This document shows positions 41,806-50,267 of a stretch of 51,687 bases of DNA, piece after piece (the stretch's first letter is position 1; each line of letters opens with the position of its first letter). Position numbers and translations under genes: made by a program. The notes beneath the pieces were generated by a model. The model made no database searches. It saw nothing but the letters and a program-made list of their open reading frames with translations, and had not been told where the DNA came from. The DNA comes from Actinomycetes bacterium (GTDB lineage: Bacteria > Actinomycetota > Actinomycetes > Streptosporangiales > Streptosporangiaceae): assembly GCA_025964575.1 (NCBI GenBank), contig JAOPYO010000293.1, forward strand, positions 1-51,687, written 5' to 3'.

Positions 41806-42647
41806 CGGAGCCGTATCCCCTTGAGATCGCCGGGTCCGAGACCGGCGCCTCGGTCTCGGTGGCCGGGCTGACCAGGACCTTCTCGCATGGCGGGGGCATC
41901 GACGACCTCGACTTGGACCTTGTGCCCGGCAGTGTCACCGCCGTCGTCGGGCCCTCCGGCTCGGGCAAGTCGACCCTGTTGCGTCTGCTCGGCGGGCTGG
42001 ACCGGCCGGACGGCGGGGTCATCGTCGTCGACGGCCAGACGATCAGTTCGCTGCCCACCCGTGCGCTGCCGGCCTACCGGCGCCGGATCGGCGTCGTCTT
42101 CGAGCAGGGCCGGCTACTGTCCGCGCTCAGCGTGCTCGGCAACGTCCTCGTCCCCACGCTGATCGCCCCGGCCCGGCCACCCGCCGCCTATGGGACCGCG
42201 GGGCCTCCGAACCTCGGGACCATGGCCAGGATGGGGGCGCCCATCCGCGGTGCCATCGCTTCCCTATCGGTGCCCGTTCTGCACACCCGGTCGTCCCTCG
42301 ACCGGCGGCGGGCGGCCCGGGAACGGGCTCGAGAGCTGCTGGCCTGGGTCGGGCTGGCCGGCCGGGAGGACGACCGGACCGACCGGCTCTCCCCGGCGGA
42401 CCGGCAGCGGGTGGCGGTCGCCCGCGCACTGATCGGCCGGCCGGGGCTGCTGCTCGCCGACGAACCCGCCGGTGCGCTGGACTCGGCGGCCGGTACGGAA
42501 CTCGTCGAACTGCTGCTGAGGGTGCGCGACGAGGACGGGACGACGGTTCTCATCGCGACTCACGACCCCGAGCCGGCGATCCACTGCGACAGGGTCGTAC
42601 GACTATGCGACGGGAGGGTCGCCGGCGACTCCGACGCCCTGCCCTGA
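41802..42647 (+). CDS. ABC transporter ATP-binding protein with degenerate signature
   Basis: 281 aa, LolD/MacB-like ATPase. Walker A GPSGSGKST (about residues 49-57), Q-loop region VFEQGRLL, Walker B LLLADEPAGALD, and H-loop ATHDPE. The ABC signature, normally LSGGQ, reads LSPADRQ, and an insertion of about 45 residues (PPAAYGTAGPPNLGTMARMG region) separates the Q-loop from the signature. Coupled to the small membrane protein upstream by a 4-bp overlap. Substrate unknown. Confidence 0.88.
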   Translation: MTEPYPLEIAGSETGASVSVAGLTRTFSHGGGIDDLDLDLVPGSVTAVVGPSGSGKSTLLRLLGGLDRPDGGVIVVDGQTISSLPTRALPAYRRRIGVVFEQGRLLSALSVLGNVLVPTLIAPARPPAAYGTAGPPNLGTMARMGAPIRGAIASLSVPVLHTRSSLDRRRAARERARELLAWVGLAGREDDRTDRLSPADRQRVAVARALIGRPGLLLADEPAGALDSAAGTELVELLLRVRDEDGTTVLIATHDPEPAIHCDRVVRLCDGRVAGDSDALP

Positions 42648-42717
42648 CCTCTGCGCACAGGCCGCGACGTAGGGAGGCCAGTGGCCAGGTCAACGAGCCA
42701 TAGAGGTCTAGTCCATT

Positions 42718-42761
42718 GGTCTTGTTGTGGTCATGTTGCGGACGTGGTGTGGTCTTATTGT
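42718..42761. promoter_or_regulatory. Four phased 11-bp direct repeats upstream of ppc
   Basis: Consecutive units begin exactly every 11 nt: GGTCTTGTTGT (42718), GGTCATGTTGC (42729), GGACGTGGTGT (42740) and GGTCTTATTGT (42751). Consensus GGTCWTGTTGT. One helical turn per unit, placed about 40-83 nt before a -10 box, is the layout of tandem sites for OmpR/PhoB-type regulators (Streptomyces PhoP units are 11 bp with a GKTCA start). Regulator identity is inference. Confidence 0.7.
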
Positions 42762-42800
42762 CGGGGACGTCCCGCCGCGTTCGAATCCGTTCCCCGTCGA

Positions 42801-42806
42801 TAGGCT
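42801..42806 (+). promoter_or_regulatory. Putative -10 element of a leaderless ppc transcript
   Basis: TAGGCT at 42801-42806 fits TANNNT and lies 7 nt before the GTG at 42814 (10 nt before the GTG at 42817). No Shine-Dalgarno sequence precedes these starts. The -35 position (about 42778-42783) reads CGTTCG, a poor match, consistent with dependence on an activator at the 11-bp repeats. Confidence 0.5.
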
Positions 42807-42813
42807 GAGCTCC

Positions 42814-45582
42814 GTGGTGACCAACTCGAACGCCCCTGCCAGCGCCGCCCAAGGCGAGCGCAACTCCGCCCGTCAGGAGATGCCCGAGCCGCTGCGCCGC
42901 GACGTACGCGTGCTCGGTTCCATGCTCGGCGACGTCCTCGTCGAGTACCGCGGCCAGGATCTGCTGGACGATGTCGAGAGGCTGCGGCACGCGGTCATCG
43001 CGTCCCGGCGCGGGGAGGCCACCTTCGACGATGTCTCGGCGATCGTCGAAGGCTTTTCCCTGGAGCGCGCCGAACTGGTCGCCCGGGCGTTCACCGTGTA
43101 CTTCCACCTGACCAACCTGGCCGAGGAGCACCACCGCATCCGTACGCTCCGGGAGCGCGACGTGGCGGACCGGACCCCGGTGAGCAGTTCGGTGGCCGCC
43201 GCCGTGGCAGAGATCCGGGCCACCGGTGGCGATCGGCTCGCCGAGGCGCTGGACGGGTTGGAACTGCGCCCGGTCTTCACCGCGCATCCCACCGAGGCGC
43301 GCCGCCGCGCCGTCGTCACCGCGATCATGCGGATCAGCGTTCTGCTGGCGGACCTGGACGACGTACGGCTCGGAGCGAGCGAGCAGGCCGAGATCCGGCG
43401 CCGGCTGCACGAGGAGATCGACCTGCTGTGGCGGACGGCCCAGCGCAGGCAGACTCAGATGGACCCGCTCGACGAGGTCCGGACGGCGATGGCGGCCTTC
43501 GACGAGACCATTTTCAGAGTGGTCCCGGCGATCTACCGGGTGCTGGACAGCGCATTGTCGGATGGACCGGAAACAGGCGGAACAGGGGAGCGGCCGCCGA
43601 AGGCCCGGGCGTATCTGCGGTTCGGCAGCTGGATCGGCGGCGACCGGGACGGCAATCCCTTCGTCACCGCGCAGATCACCCGCGAGGCGATCATGATCCA
43701 GGCCGACCATGTGCTGCGCGCGCTGGAGAACGCCTGTACGAGGATCGGCCGGCAACTCACCGTCTCCCAGGGCACCACCCCGCCGTCGGCGGCGCTGACC
43801 GGTCTCCTGGCCGCGGCCCGAGCGGCCCGGCCCGATCGGATCGCTGAGATCGTCAAGCGGTCGCCGGAGGAGCCGCACCGTCAGGCACTGCTCTACGCCG
43901 CGGAGCGCATCCGGGCCACCCGTGAGCGGGACGCCGACCTGGCCTACGGTTCGCCCGATGACCTGCTCGCGGAGTTGCGCACCGTACAGGATTCACTGGC
44001 GGCGGCGGGCGCCGTCCGGCAGGCCTACGGCGAGCTGCAGCATCTGATCTGGCAGGTCGAGACGTTCGGCTTCCACCTCGCCGCGCTGGAGATCCGCCAG
44101 CACTCCGGTGTCCATGAGAAGGCCCTCGCTGAAGTCCGTGCCGGTGGGACGCTGTCGGAGCAGACCCAGGAGGTCCTCGACACGCTGCGGGTGATCTCCT
44201 GGATTCAGGAGCGCTTCGGCGTGGACGCCTGCTGCCGCTACATCGTGTCGTTCACCCGGACGGCCGAGGACATCGCCAACGTGTACGAACTGGCCGCGGC
44301 CGTCGGTGGCAGGGTGCCGGTGCTCGATGTGGTGCCGCTGTTCGAGACCGGCGAGGACCTGGAGCGGGCGCCCGCCGTGCTCGAGGAGATGCTGGCCCAG
44401 CCCGCGGTGCAGAAGCGGCTGGAGGACACCGGACGGCGGCTGGAGGTCATGCTCGGCTACTCCGACTCCGCCAAGCAGCTCGGTCCGACCAGCGCGACCC
44501 TCCGGCTGTACGACACCCAGGCCGCCCTCGCCGAGAAGGCCGAGAAGCACGATCTCAAGCTGACGATGTTCCACGGCCGCGGTGGCTCCCTCGGCCGCGG
44601 CGGTGGACCGGCCAACCGGGCGATCCTGGCTCAGGCTCCCGGCTCGGTCGCGGGCCGGTTCAAGGTCACCGAACAGGGCGAGGTCATCTTCGCCCGCTAC
44701 GGCCACCTGGAGATCGCCCGGCGGCACGTCGAGCAGGTCACCAACGCCGTGCTGCTCGCCTCCACACCGGCTGTCGAGGAACGGGCCAAGAAGGCCGCCG
44801 GGCGCTTCCGTCCGATCGCCGACACCATGAGCGAGGCGGCGCACGCCGCCTTCCGTTCGCTGGTCGAGGCCGACGGCTTCGCTGAATGGTTCGCCCAGGT
44901 CAGCCCGCTCGCGGAGATCGCCGAGCTGCGCATCGGCTCCCGCCCGGCCCGCCGCAGCGGGGCCGCGTCGCTCGACGATCTGCGGGCCATCCCCTGGGTG
45001 TTCGCCTGGACGCAGACCCGGGTCAACCTGCCTGGCTGGTATGGCCTGGGCAGCGGGCTCGCCGCCGCGGCGGCAACCTCCGTGGACGGAAAGCAGGCCG
45101 TGGGCGGAAAGCAGGCTGTGGACGGCCAGCAGGCCGCGGGCGGGGAGGCTAGCGGCCCGGAGGCCACGGCGGGCGCCGATCTGACCGAGCTACAGGAGGC
45201 CTATCAATCATGGCCTCTGTTCGCCGCGCTCCTCGACAACGCGGAGATGAGCCTGGCCAAGACCGACCGGGCCATCGCCGAGCGCTATCTCGCGCTGGGG
45301 GGACGGCCCGAACTCACCGAGACCGTGCTGGCCGAGTACGACCGGACCCGCTCATTGGTGCTGGCGGTGACCGGGCACGAGCGGTTGCTGGAGAACCGCC
45401 GGGTGCTGTCCCGCGCGGTCGAGCTGCGGAACCCCTACGTGGATGCTCTCTCGCATCTGCAGCTGCGCGCTCTCACCGCGCTGCGGGCCGGGGTCACCGA
45501 CGCCGATGAACGTGAGCAGTTGGAGAACCTGCTCCTGTTGTCGGTGAACGGCGTCGCCGCCGGCCTGCAGAACACCGGCTGA
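42814..45582 (+). CDS. ppc: Phosphoenolpyruvate carboxylase
   Basis: About 922 aa. Carboxylates phosphoenolpyruvate with bicarbonate to oxaloacetate. Catalytic signatures are visible: FTAHPTEARRR (catalytic His), FGSWIGGDRDGNPFVT, and the glycine loop GRGGSLGRGGGPANRAIL. The C-terminus QNTG is typical. An unusual Gly/Lys/Gln/Ala-rich insertion of about 35-40 residues (DNA about 45079-45175) follows WYGLGSGL. It is built of short repeats (VDGKQAVGGKQAV). GTG 42814 is preferred on the -10 spacing; GTG 42817 is nearly equal. An upstream ATG at 42727 would place the repeats inside the coding region and adds non-homologous sequence. Confidence 0.95.
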   Translation: MVTNSNAPASAAQGERNSARQEMPEPLRRDVRVLGSMLGDVLVEYRGQDLLDDVERLRHAVIASRRGEATFDDVSAIVEGFSLERAELVARAFTVYFHLTNLAEEHHRIRTLRERDVADRTPVSSSVAAAVAEIRATGGDRLAEALDGLELRPVFTAHPTEARRRAVVTAIMRISVLLADLDDVRLGASEQAEIRRRLHEEIDLLWRTAQRRQTQMDPLDEVRTAMAAFDETIFRVVPAIYRVLDSALSDGPETGGTGERPPKARAYLRFGSWIGGDRDGNPFVTAQITREAIMIQADHVLRALENACTRIGRQLTVSQGTTPPSAALTGLLAAARAARPDRIAEIVKRSPEEPHRQALLYAAERIRATRERDADLAYGSPDDLLAELRTVQDSLAAAGAVRQAYGELQHLIWQVETFGFHLAALEIRQHSGVHEKALAEVRAGGTLSEQTQEVLDTLRVISWIQERFGVDACCRYIVSFTRTAEDIANVYELAAAVGGRVPVLDVVPLFETGEDLERAPAVLEEMLAQPAVQKRLEDTGRRLEVMLGYSDSAKQLGPTSATLRLYDTQAALAEKAEKHDLKLTMFHGRGGSLGRGGGPANRAILAQAPGSVAGRFKVTEQGEVIFARYGHLEIARRHVEQVTNAVLLASTPAVEERAKKAAGRFRPIADTMSEAAHAAFRSLVEADGFAEWFAQVSPLAEIAELRIGSRPARRSGAASLDDLRAIPWVFAWTQTRVNLPGWYGLGSGLAAAAATSVDGKQAVGGKQAVDGQQAAGGEASGPEATAGADLTELQEAYQSWPLFAALLDNAEMSLAKTDRAIAERYLALGGRPELTETVLAEYDRTRSLVLAVTGHERLLENRRVLSRAVELRNPYVDALSHLQLRALTALRAGVTDADEREQLENLLLLSVNGVAAGLQNTG

Positions 45583-45603
45583 CCCGCGCCCGGAGGGAAC
45601 AAG

Positions 45604-46080
45604 GTGAGTGGGGACATCAGGCGGGCGACCGCTGCGGACACCTCCGCGGTCGAACAGACCGTGCATGCGGCGTATCTGCCATGGGTGGAGATCATCGGGA
45701 TGCGCCCGCTGCCCATGGAGGCCGACTACGTCTCACTGATCGAGGCGGGGCGTATCTGGGTGCTGGTCGGTGGCGAGCACGGTCCGATGGATCCCGCGCA
45801 GGCCTTGATCGTGTTGGTCCCCGAGGACGATGCGCTGCTCGTGGAGAACGTGGCGGTCCATCCGTCGGCACAGGGCCAAGGGATCGGCCGCCGGCTGATG
45901 GCCTTCGCTGAGGACCAGGCCCGGTCCCTGGGCCTGCCGGCACTTCGGCTCTACACCAACGAGAAGATGACCTCGAACATCGCGCTGTACGAGTTCCTCG
46001 GCTACCGCCGAACCGGCCAGGAGAGCATCGACGGCCGCCACGCCGTCCATTTCCGCAAAGACCTGCCGCGACCGAGCTGA
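45604..46080 (+). CDS. GNAT-family N-acetyltransferase
   Basis: 158 aa. The acetyl-CoA motif A region reads VENVAVHPSAQGQGIGRRLM (strand, then Q/R-x-x-G-x-G/A), followed by RLYTNEKMTSNIALYEFLGY, typical motif B. Substrate unknown. GTG start 45604 has GGAGGG upstream at 45591-45596, 22 nt after the ppc stop, so co-transcription with ppc is likely. Confidence 0.9.
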   Translation: MSGDIRRATAADTSAVEQTVHAAYLPWVEIIGMRPLPMEADYVSLIEAGRIWVLVGGEHGPMDPAQALIVLVPEDDALLVENVAVHPSAQGQGIGRRLMAFAEDQARSLGLPALRLYTNEKMTSNIALYEFLGYRRTGQESIDGRHAVHFRKDLPRPS

Positions 46081-46262
46081 GCGCTCTGCGGTCGGTGCGC
46101 TCACGTCCGCCTCCGGCGGGCCGGCGAGGAGGCTTCGGCACGGTATTCGCCGCGACCACTCATGGGCGGCCGAGGGCGGTTGTGCCGGTATTTGCCGTGA
46201 CCATCTCCGTCGGCCGGATGCCGGTGACGGTTGCGAGGGGCGGCGTGCGGTTTGATGGACGG

Positions 46263-47213
46263 GTGAGCACTTCGCCGTACAGCGACCTGGAACGGCCGCC
46301 GCTGAATGAGAAGACCCTGGGCAGGCTGCTGGTGCGACCCGGATCGCTCTGGCGGGAGATTCAGGTCGTGCCGGAGACCGGCTCGACGAATGCGGACCTG
46401 GTGGCCCTCGCTGGAAAGGGCGCTCCCGAGGGGTCCGTGCTGGTCGCCGAAGTACAGACGGCCGGACGGGGACGGCTGGACCGTGCATGGTCGGCGCCTC
46501 CCCGTTCTGGACTGATGTTCTCGATGTTGTTGCGGCCCGCGGAGGCCGGCGTAACGGCGGCTCGGCTGGGATGGCTGCCGCTGCTCACCGGGGTGGCGGT
46601 CGCCGCCGCCGTACGGAAGTTCACCGCGCGGGGGCGGAGCGGGCGGTTCTCGGCGCTGGCGGACCTGGGCGAGCCCGGGGAGGCGAACGGGGGCGGAGTG
46701 GACGGCAACGTCCTGGACGCGCGGCTCAAATGGCCCAACGACGTGCTCGTCGGAGAACGCAAGCTGGCCGGCATTCTCGCTGAGCAAGCCGACAGCGGGA
46801 TCGTGGTCGGGGTCGGCCTCAATGTGAGCTTGCACGCCGATGAGCTGCCGGTGCCCTCCGCCACGTCGCTGGCGATCGAGGGGGCCGCGTTCACCGACCG
46901 GGAACCGCTGCTGCGGGCGATTCTGCGGGAGTTCGAGACGTGGTACTCCGCGTGGTGCACCGTGATGGGCGACCCGGAGGCCGACGTGCCCGACGGCTAC
47001 CCGGTGGTGAGCGGGATCCCGGTAAGCGAGTCGATCGAGGGCGGGCTCCGGCAGGCGTACAAGAACCTCAGTGCCACCCTCGGCCGGGAGGTACGCGCCG
47101 AGCTGCCCGGAGGCAGGACGATCAGTGGCACCGCTCTCGACGTCGATGGCTCCGGCTGCCTTGTGGTCGGTGACCAGGCGTTGAGCGCGGGTGATGTCAT
47201 ACATGTGAGGTGA
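46263..47213 (+). CDS. birA: Biotin--[acetyl-CoA carboxylase] ligase (monofunctional)
   Basis: 316 aa. Activates biotin and attaches it to the carboxylase lysine (K548 of the subunit at 16038). Signatures: ETGSTNADL, GRGRLDRAW (biotinyl-AMP site) and KWPNDVLV. No N-terminal DNA-binding domain, so it is not a repressor. A Gly/Arg/Asp-rich insertion of about 30 residues sits between the first helices and LKWPNDV. GTG 46263 is chosen because upstream in-frame sequence (from 46095) is non-homologous. Followed by a PH-domain membrane protein, the same order as mycobacterial birA and Rv3278c. Confidence 0.93.
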   Translation: MSTSPYSDLERPPLNEKTLGRLLVRPGSLWREIQVVPETGSTNADLVALAGKGAPEGSVLVAEVQTAGRGRLDRAWSAPPRSGLMFSMLLRPAEAGVTAARLGWLPLLTGVAVAAAVRKFTARGRSGRFSALADLGEPGEANGGGVDGNVLDARLKWPNDVLVGERKLAGILAEQADSGIVVGVGLNVSLHADELPVPSATSLAIEGAAFTDREPLLRAILREFETWYSAWCTVMGDPEADVPDGYPVVSGIPVSESIEGGLRQAYKNLSATLGREVRAELPGGRTISGTALDVDGSGCLVVGDQALSAGDVIHVR

Positions 47214-47265
47214 AGTTCTGCGTGATCAGTGCCCAGGGAGGGCTCCATCTGCCACGATATGTCGC

Positions 47266-47787
47266 ATGGGTCTCCCGGAGCACGCTCTCACGGAGGACGA
47301 GCAGATCGTCCTCGACTTTCACCCGCATTGGACGACGCTGCTCAAGTCGTTCCTTCTGCTGCTCGTCGTAGCGGCCATAGCGGGTGTTGTGATCTTCTTC
47401 CTGCCGGACTTCAGCCTGCAGACACAGGTGAGGCTCGGCATCGCGGGCGTCGCCGTGCTGGTGGCGCTGATCTTCTGCCTGGTGCCGTTCCTGCGCTGGT
47501 TCACCACGCGTTACGTGCTCACCACGCAGCGGTTTACGTTGCGGGAGGGCATCTTGTCCCGATCTGGGCGGGATATCCCCCTTACTCGGGTCAACGACGT
47601 GTCGTTCTCCCATAACCTGATCCAGAGGATGTTGGGCACCGGGACACTGGTCGTGGAGTCAGGCGGTGAGCGCGGTCAGCTGGTCCTCAAGAACATTCCG
47701 CAGGTGGAGCGGGTGCAGAGCGAGCTGTACCGGATCATTGAGGACTTGAGCGACGGGCACTACGACGGGCCGCGCAAGGAACGATGA
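47266..47787 (+). CDS. PH-domain membrane protein (YdbT/bPH2 type)
   Basis: 173 aa: N-terminal acidic segment, two membrane helices (about 28-47 and 56-77), then a bacterial PH domain (85-165) with TRYVLTTQRFTLREGILSR, IPLTRVNDVSF and GTGTLVVESGG, the bPH2 pattern. Function unknown. The gene order birA to PH-domain protein matches the conserved mycobacterial arrangement. ATG 47266 lies 52 nt after birA. Confidence 0.9.
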   Translation: MGLPEHALTEDEQIVLDFHPHWTTLLKSFLLLLVVAAIAGVVIFFLPDFSLQTQVRLGIAGVAVLVALIFCLVPFLRWFTTRYVLTTQRFTLREGILSRSGRDIPLTRVNDVSFSHNLIQRMLGTGTLVVESGGERGQLVLKNIPQVERVQSELYRIIEDLSDGHYDGPRKER

Positions 47788-47866
47788 CCTCATTTGGCGT
47801 GTCCTGGCTTGTCCTGGGGTGGCGGGGCGTGGCCGGGGGGCGAATGAGCGCGAGGGGAGCGTAGGG

Positions 47867-48868
47867 ATGTCGGCTCAGACGCCGGACCCGAAGGAGATCG
47901 AAGAACTCCTGCTGGGCGGCGAACTGCGCTACACGCGGATGGACGCGGTGCGCCTTGCCGGCGTCACCCCGGACTTCTCCCAGCGACTCTGGCGGGCCTT
48001 CGGCTATCCGCACCTGACCGACGACACGGTCGCTTTTACCGAGGGCGACATCGCCGCGCTTTGTCGGGTTCGACGGCTCATGGAGGACGATGTCCTCGAT
48101 GAGGACGGCGTCATGCGGATGGTCCGGGCGGTCGGTCAGACGATGTCGAGACTGGCCGAGTGGCAGGTCGACCTGCTCACCGCCCGGATCGTCGGCGAAA
48201 CGGCCGACGCGCCCAGCAAGGAGGCGGTCGAGCTCATCCTCGACGTCGCCGAGAAACACATCGCCGACTTCGAGCCCCTGATCGTGCATGCCTGGCGTCG
48301 GCAGCTCGCCGCGGCCGGCACCCGCGCCATGGCCGTGGCCGGAACCCAGGACGACGAGACGGCCCCGGCCCGAGCCCGCGCGGCCGTGGGCTTCGCCGAC
48401 ATGGTCGCCTTCACCCAGATGAGCCGTGAGCTCGATGAGCTCGATCTCGCCCGAGTGGTGGAACGCTTCGAGGAGACCGCCTCGGACGTCGTGGCGGCCA
48501 ACGGCGGCCGACTGGTGAAGACCCTCGGTGACGAGGTGCTGTTCAGCGCGGAGACCCCCCAGCTCGGCGCCGAGCTCGCTCTGTGCATCGCCGAGGCGAT
48601 CAAGGAAGAGACCGAGGTGCCCGACGTCCGGGTGGGCGTCGCGTACGGACCGGTGGTGCCGCTCATGGGCGACCTCTTCGGCACCACGGTCAACCTGGCA
48701 GCCCGGTTGACCTCCATCGCCCGGCCCGGCTCGATCGTGGTCGATGCCGGTCTGGCCGCCGAGCTCGAGCAGTCGGAGTCGTACGAGATCACCCGCATCG
48801 TGCGACGCCCCGCCCGTGGCCTGGGCATCATCCAGCCGTACGTGCTGCGCCGTACCGTCCGGGACTGA
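47867..48868 (+). CDS. Class III adenylate cyclase with N-terminal regulatory domain
   Basis: 333 aa. The N-terminal helical domain (1-165, with YTRMDAVRLAGV) resembles the regulatory part of mycobacterial Rv2212/Rv1647-type cyclases. The catalytic domain (170-333) keeps the residues needed for activity: metal ligands D178 (GFADMVAFT) and D222 (LGDEVLF), adenine-selecting K218 and D269 (GDLFGTT), and transition-state N276 and R280 (NLAAR). It should therefore make cAMP, as a dimer. No membrane helix, so cytoplasmic. ATG 47867 has GAGGGGAG upstream; the ATG 23 nt earlier is in another frame. Confidence 0.92.
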   Translation: MSAQTPDPKEIEELLLGGELRYTRMDAVRLAGVTPDFSQRLWRAFGYPHLTDDTVAFTEGDIAALCRVRRLMEDDVLDEDGVMRMVRAVGQTMSRLAEWQVDLLTARIVGETADAPSKEAVELILDVAEKHIADFEPLIVHAWRRQLAAAGTRAMAVAGTQDDETAPARARAAVGFADMVAFTQMSRELDELDLARVVERFEETASDVVAANGGRLVKTLGDEVLFSAETPQLGAELALCIAEAIKEETEVPDVRVGVAYGPVVPLMGDLFGTTVNLAARLTSIARPGSIVVDAGLAAELEQSESYEITRIVRRPARGLGIIQPYVLRRTVRD

Positions 48869-49025
48869 CCGCCCGACCCCGGCCCCCACGCATTCACTGA
48901 GATCGCTGGGTGAAGTGGCCACATTGAGCCGTTTCGCATGGGAACCTGCCGACTGATGATTACGTCGGTATGGGCGTAACGGGTGACTGCGAGCGGCGCG
49001 CAGCGGGGCAGGGAGGGGAAGTCCG

Positions 49026-50204
49026 GTGGTCTTCAAACAGTTGATGGGAGCCTTCGGCGTCGGCGGGCCGTCGGTGGAGACCGTGCTGGCGGCGCCGCAC
49101 AGTCGTCCTGGCGAGTACGTGAGCGGAGAGGTCCACATCCGCGGCGGCGACCAGCACGTGGACATTCTCCAGGTGCTGGTCAGCCTGGTCACCCGGGTCG
49201 AGACCGAGCACGAGGACTACGAGGGCCACGGGACCCGGGAGTTCCATCGCGGCGCCATCGCCGGTGGCTTCCACCTCGCGCCAGGCCAGCCGTACTCGAT
49301 CCCGTTCCAGATGCCGGTGCCGTGGGAGACCCCGATCACGGTGGTTCATGGTCAGCATCTGCACGGCATGAACATGGGCGTCCGGACGGAGCTCGAGGTC
49401 GCCCGGGCCATCGACAAGACCGACCTGGATCCCGTCGCGATCCACCCGCTGCCGTCGCAGCTGCGAGTCCTGGACGCCTTCGGCCAGCTGGGCTTCCGGT
49501 TCAAGGGCGCTGACGTCGAGCAGGGGCACATCAGTGGCGTACACCAGCAGCTGCCCTTCTACCAGGAGATCGAGTTCTACGCCTCGCACGAGTACAGCGG
49601 CCGCATCAACGAGGTCGAGTTGACCTTCGTCGCCGATCCGCACGGTCTCGTCGTCATTCTGGAGGCCGACAAGCGCGGTGGGCTCTTCCACGAGGGCAGC
49701 GACGCGTTCGGGCGCTTCCACGTCAGTCATGACCAGGCCCTGCACATGCCCTGGGAGCAGGAGCTGTCCGGCTGGCTGCAGGCGATCATCGGCCGCCACC
49801 ACCACGGCGGAGGACACGGCTACCCGCCGCAGCCCGGCTACGGCTACGGCTACCCGAGCCACCACGACCCGTACGCCCACGGCGGGCACGGCTATCAAGA
49901 TTATTCTGAGCACGGAGGGCACCGCAGCGGTCCCGGCTGGGGTGGAGTGGCCGCCGCCGGTGCTGCAGGCCTGATCGGCGGAGCGCTCATCGGCGGCGGC
50001 GCCGAAGCGATCGGTGACGGCCTTGGGGCGGTCGGGGACTTCGCGGGTGACGCGTTCGGCGCGGTCGGGGATGTCGCAGGCGCGGGCTTCGATGTGGCCG
50101 GCGATGTGGCGGAGGGTGGCTTCGACATCGTCGGGGACACCTTCGGCGCCGCAGGCGACGGCTTCGAGGACATCGGCGACTCCATCGGCGGTTTCTTCGA
50201 TTGA
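49026..50204 (+). CDS. SpoOM-family protein with repetitive C-terminus
   Basis: 392 aa. The N-terminal 250 residues are the arrestin-like SpoOM fold (MVFKQLMGAFGVGGPSVETV, PYSIPFQMPVPWETPI, LPFYQEIEFY), found in Bacillus Spo0M and many actinomycetes. A His/Gly/Tyr-rich linker (about 255-310) is followed by a small Gly/Ala helix and about 60 residues of repeats with a spacing near 8-11 residues (AVGDFAGDAFGAVGDVAG, FDVAGDVAEGGFDIVGD). Role in stress or sporulation control is inferred. GTG 49026 has GGGAGGGGA about 7 nt upstream. Confidence 0.88.
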   Translation: MVFKQLMGAFGVGGPSVETVLAAPHSRPGEYVSGEVHIRGGDQHVDILQVLVSLVTRVETEHEDYEGHGTREFHRGAIAGGFHLAPGQPYSIPFQMPVPWETPITVVHGQHLHGMNMGVRTELEVARAIDKTDLDPVAIHPLPSQLRVLDAFGQLGFRFKGADVEQGHISGVHQQLPFYQEIEFYASHEYSGRINEVELTFVADPHGLVVILEADKRGGLFHEGSDAFGRFHVSHDQALHMPWEQELSGWLQAIIGRHHHGGGHGYPPQPGYGYGYPSHHDPYAHGGHGYQDYSEHGGHRSGPGWGGVAAAGAAGLIGGALIGGGAEAIGDGLGAVGDFAGDAFGAVGDVAGAGFDVAGDVAEGGFDIVGDTFGAAGDGFEDIGDSIGGFFD

Positions 50205-50267
50205 CCTGAAGCGGCCTCGGCGCCGGCGACCCTCAACATAGGCCGCTCGATCTTGTACGGTCGCTCA

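Noticed and set aside
42550..43878. Minus-strand frame of about 440 codons across the ppc start
   Set aside because: Shadow of ppc: Arg/Asp/Gly-rich composition, no motif, and it crosses the regulatory repeats and the ABC ATPase end.
47214..47265. GCGTGATCAGTGC between birA and the PH-domain gene as another family copy
   Set aside because: Only a single short arm is visible and no long pairing partner was found.
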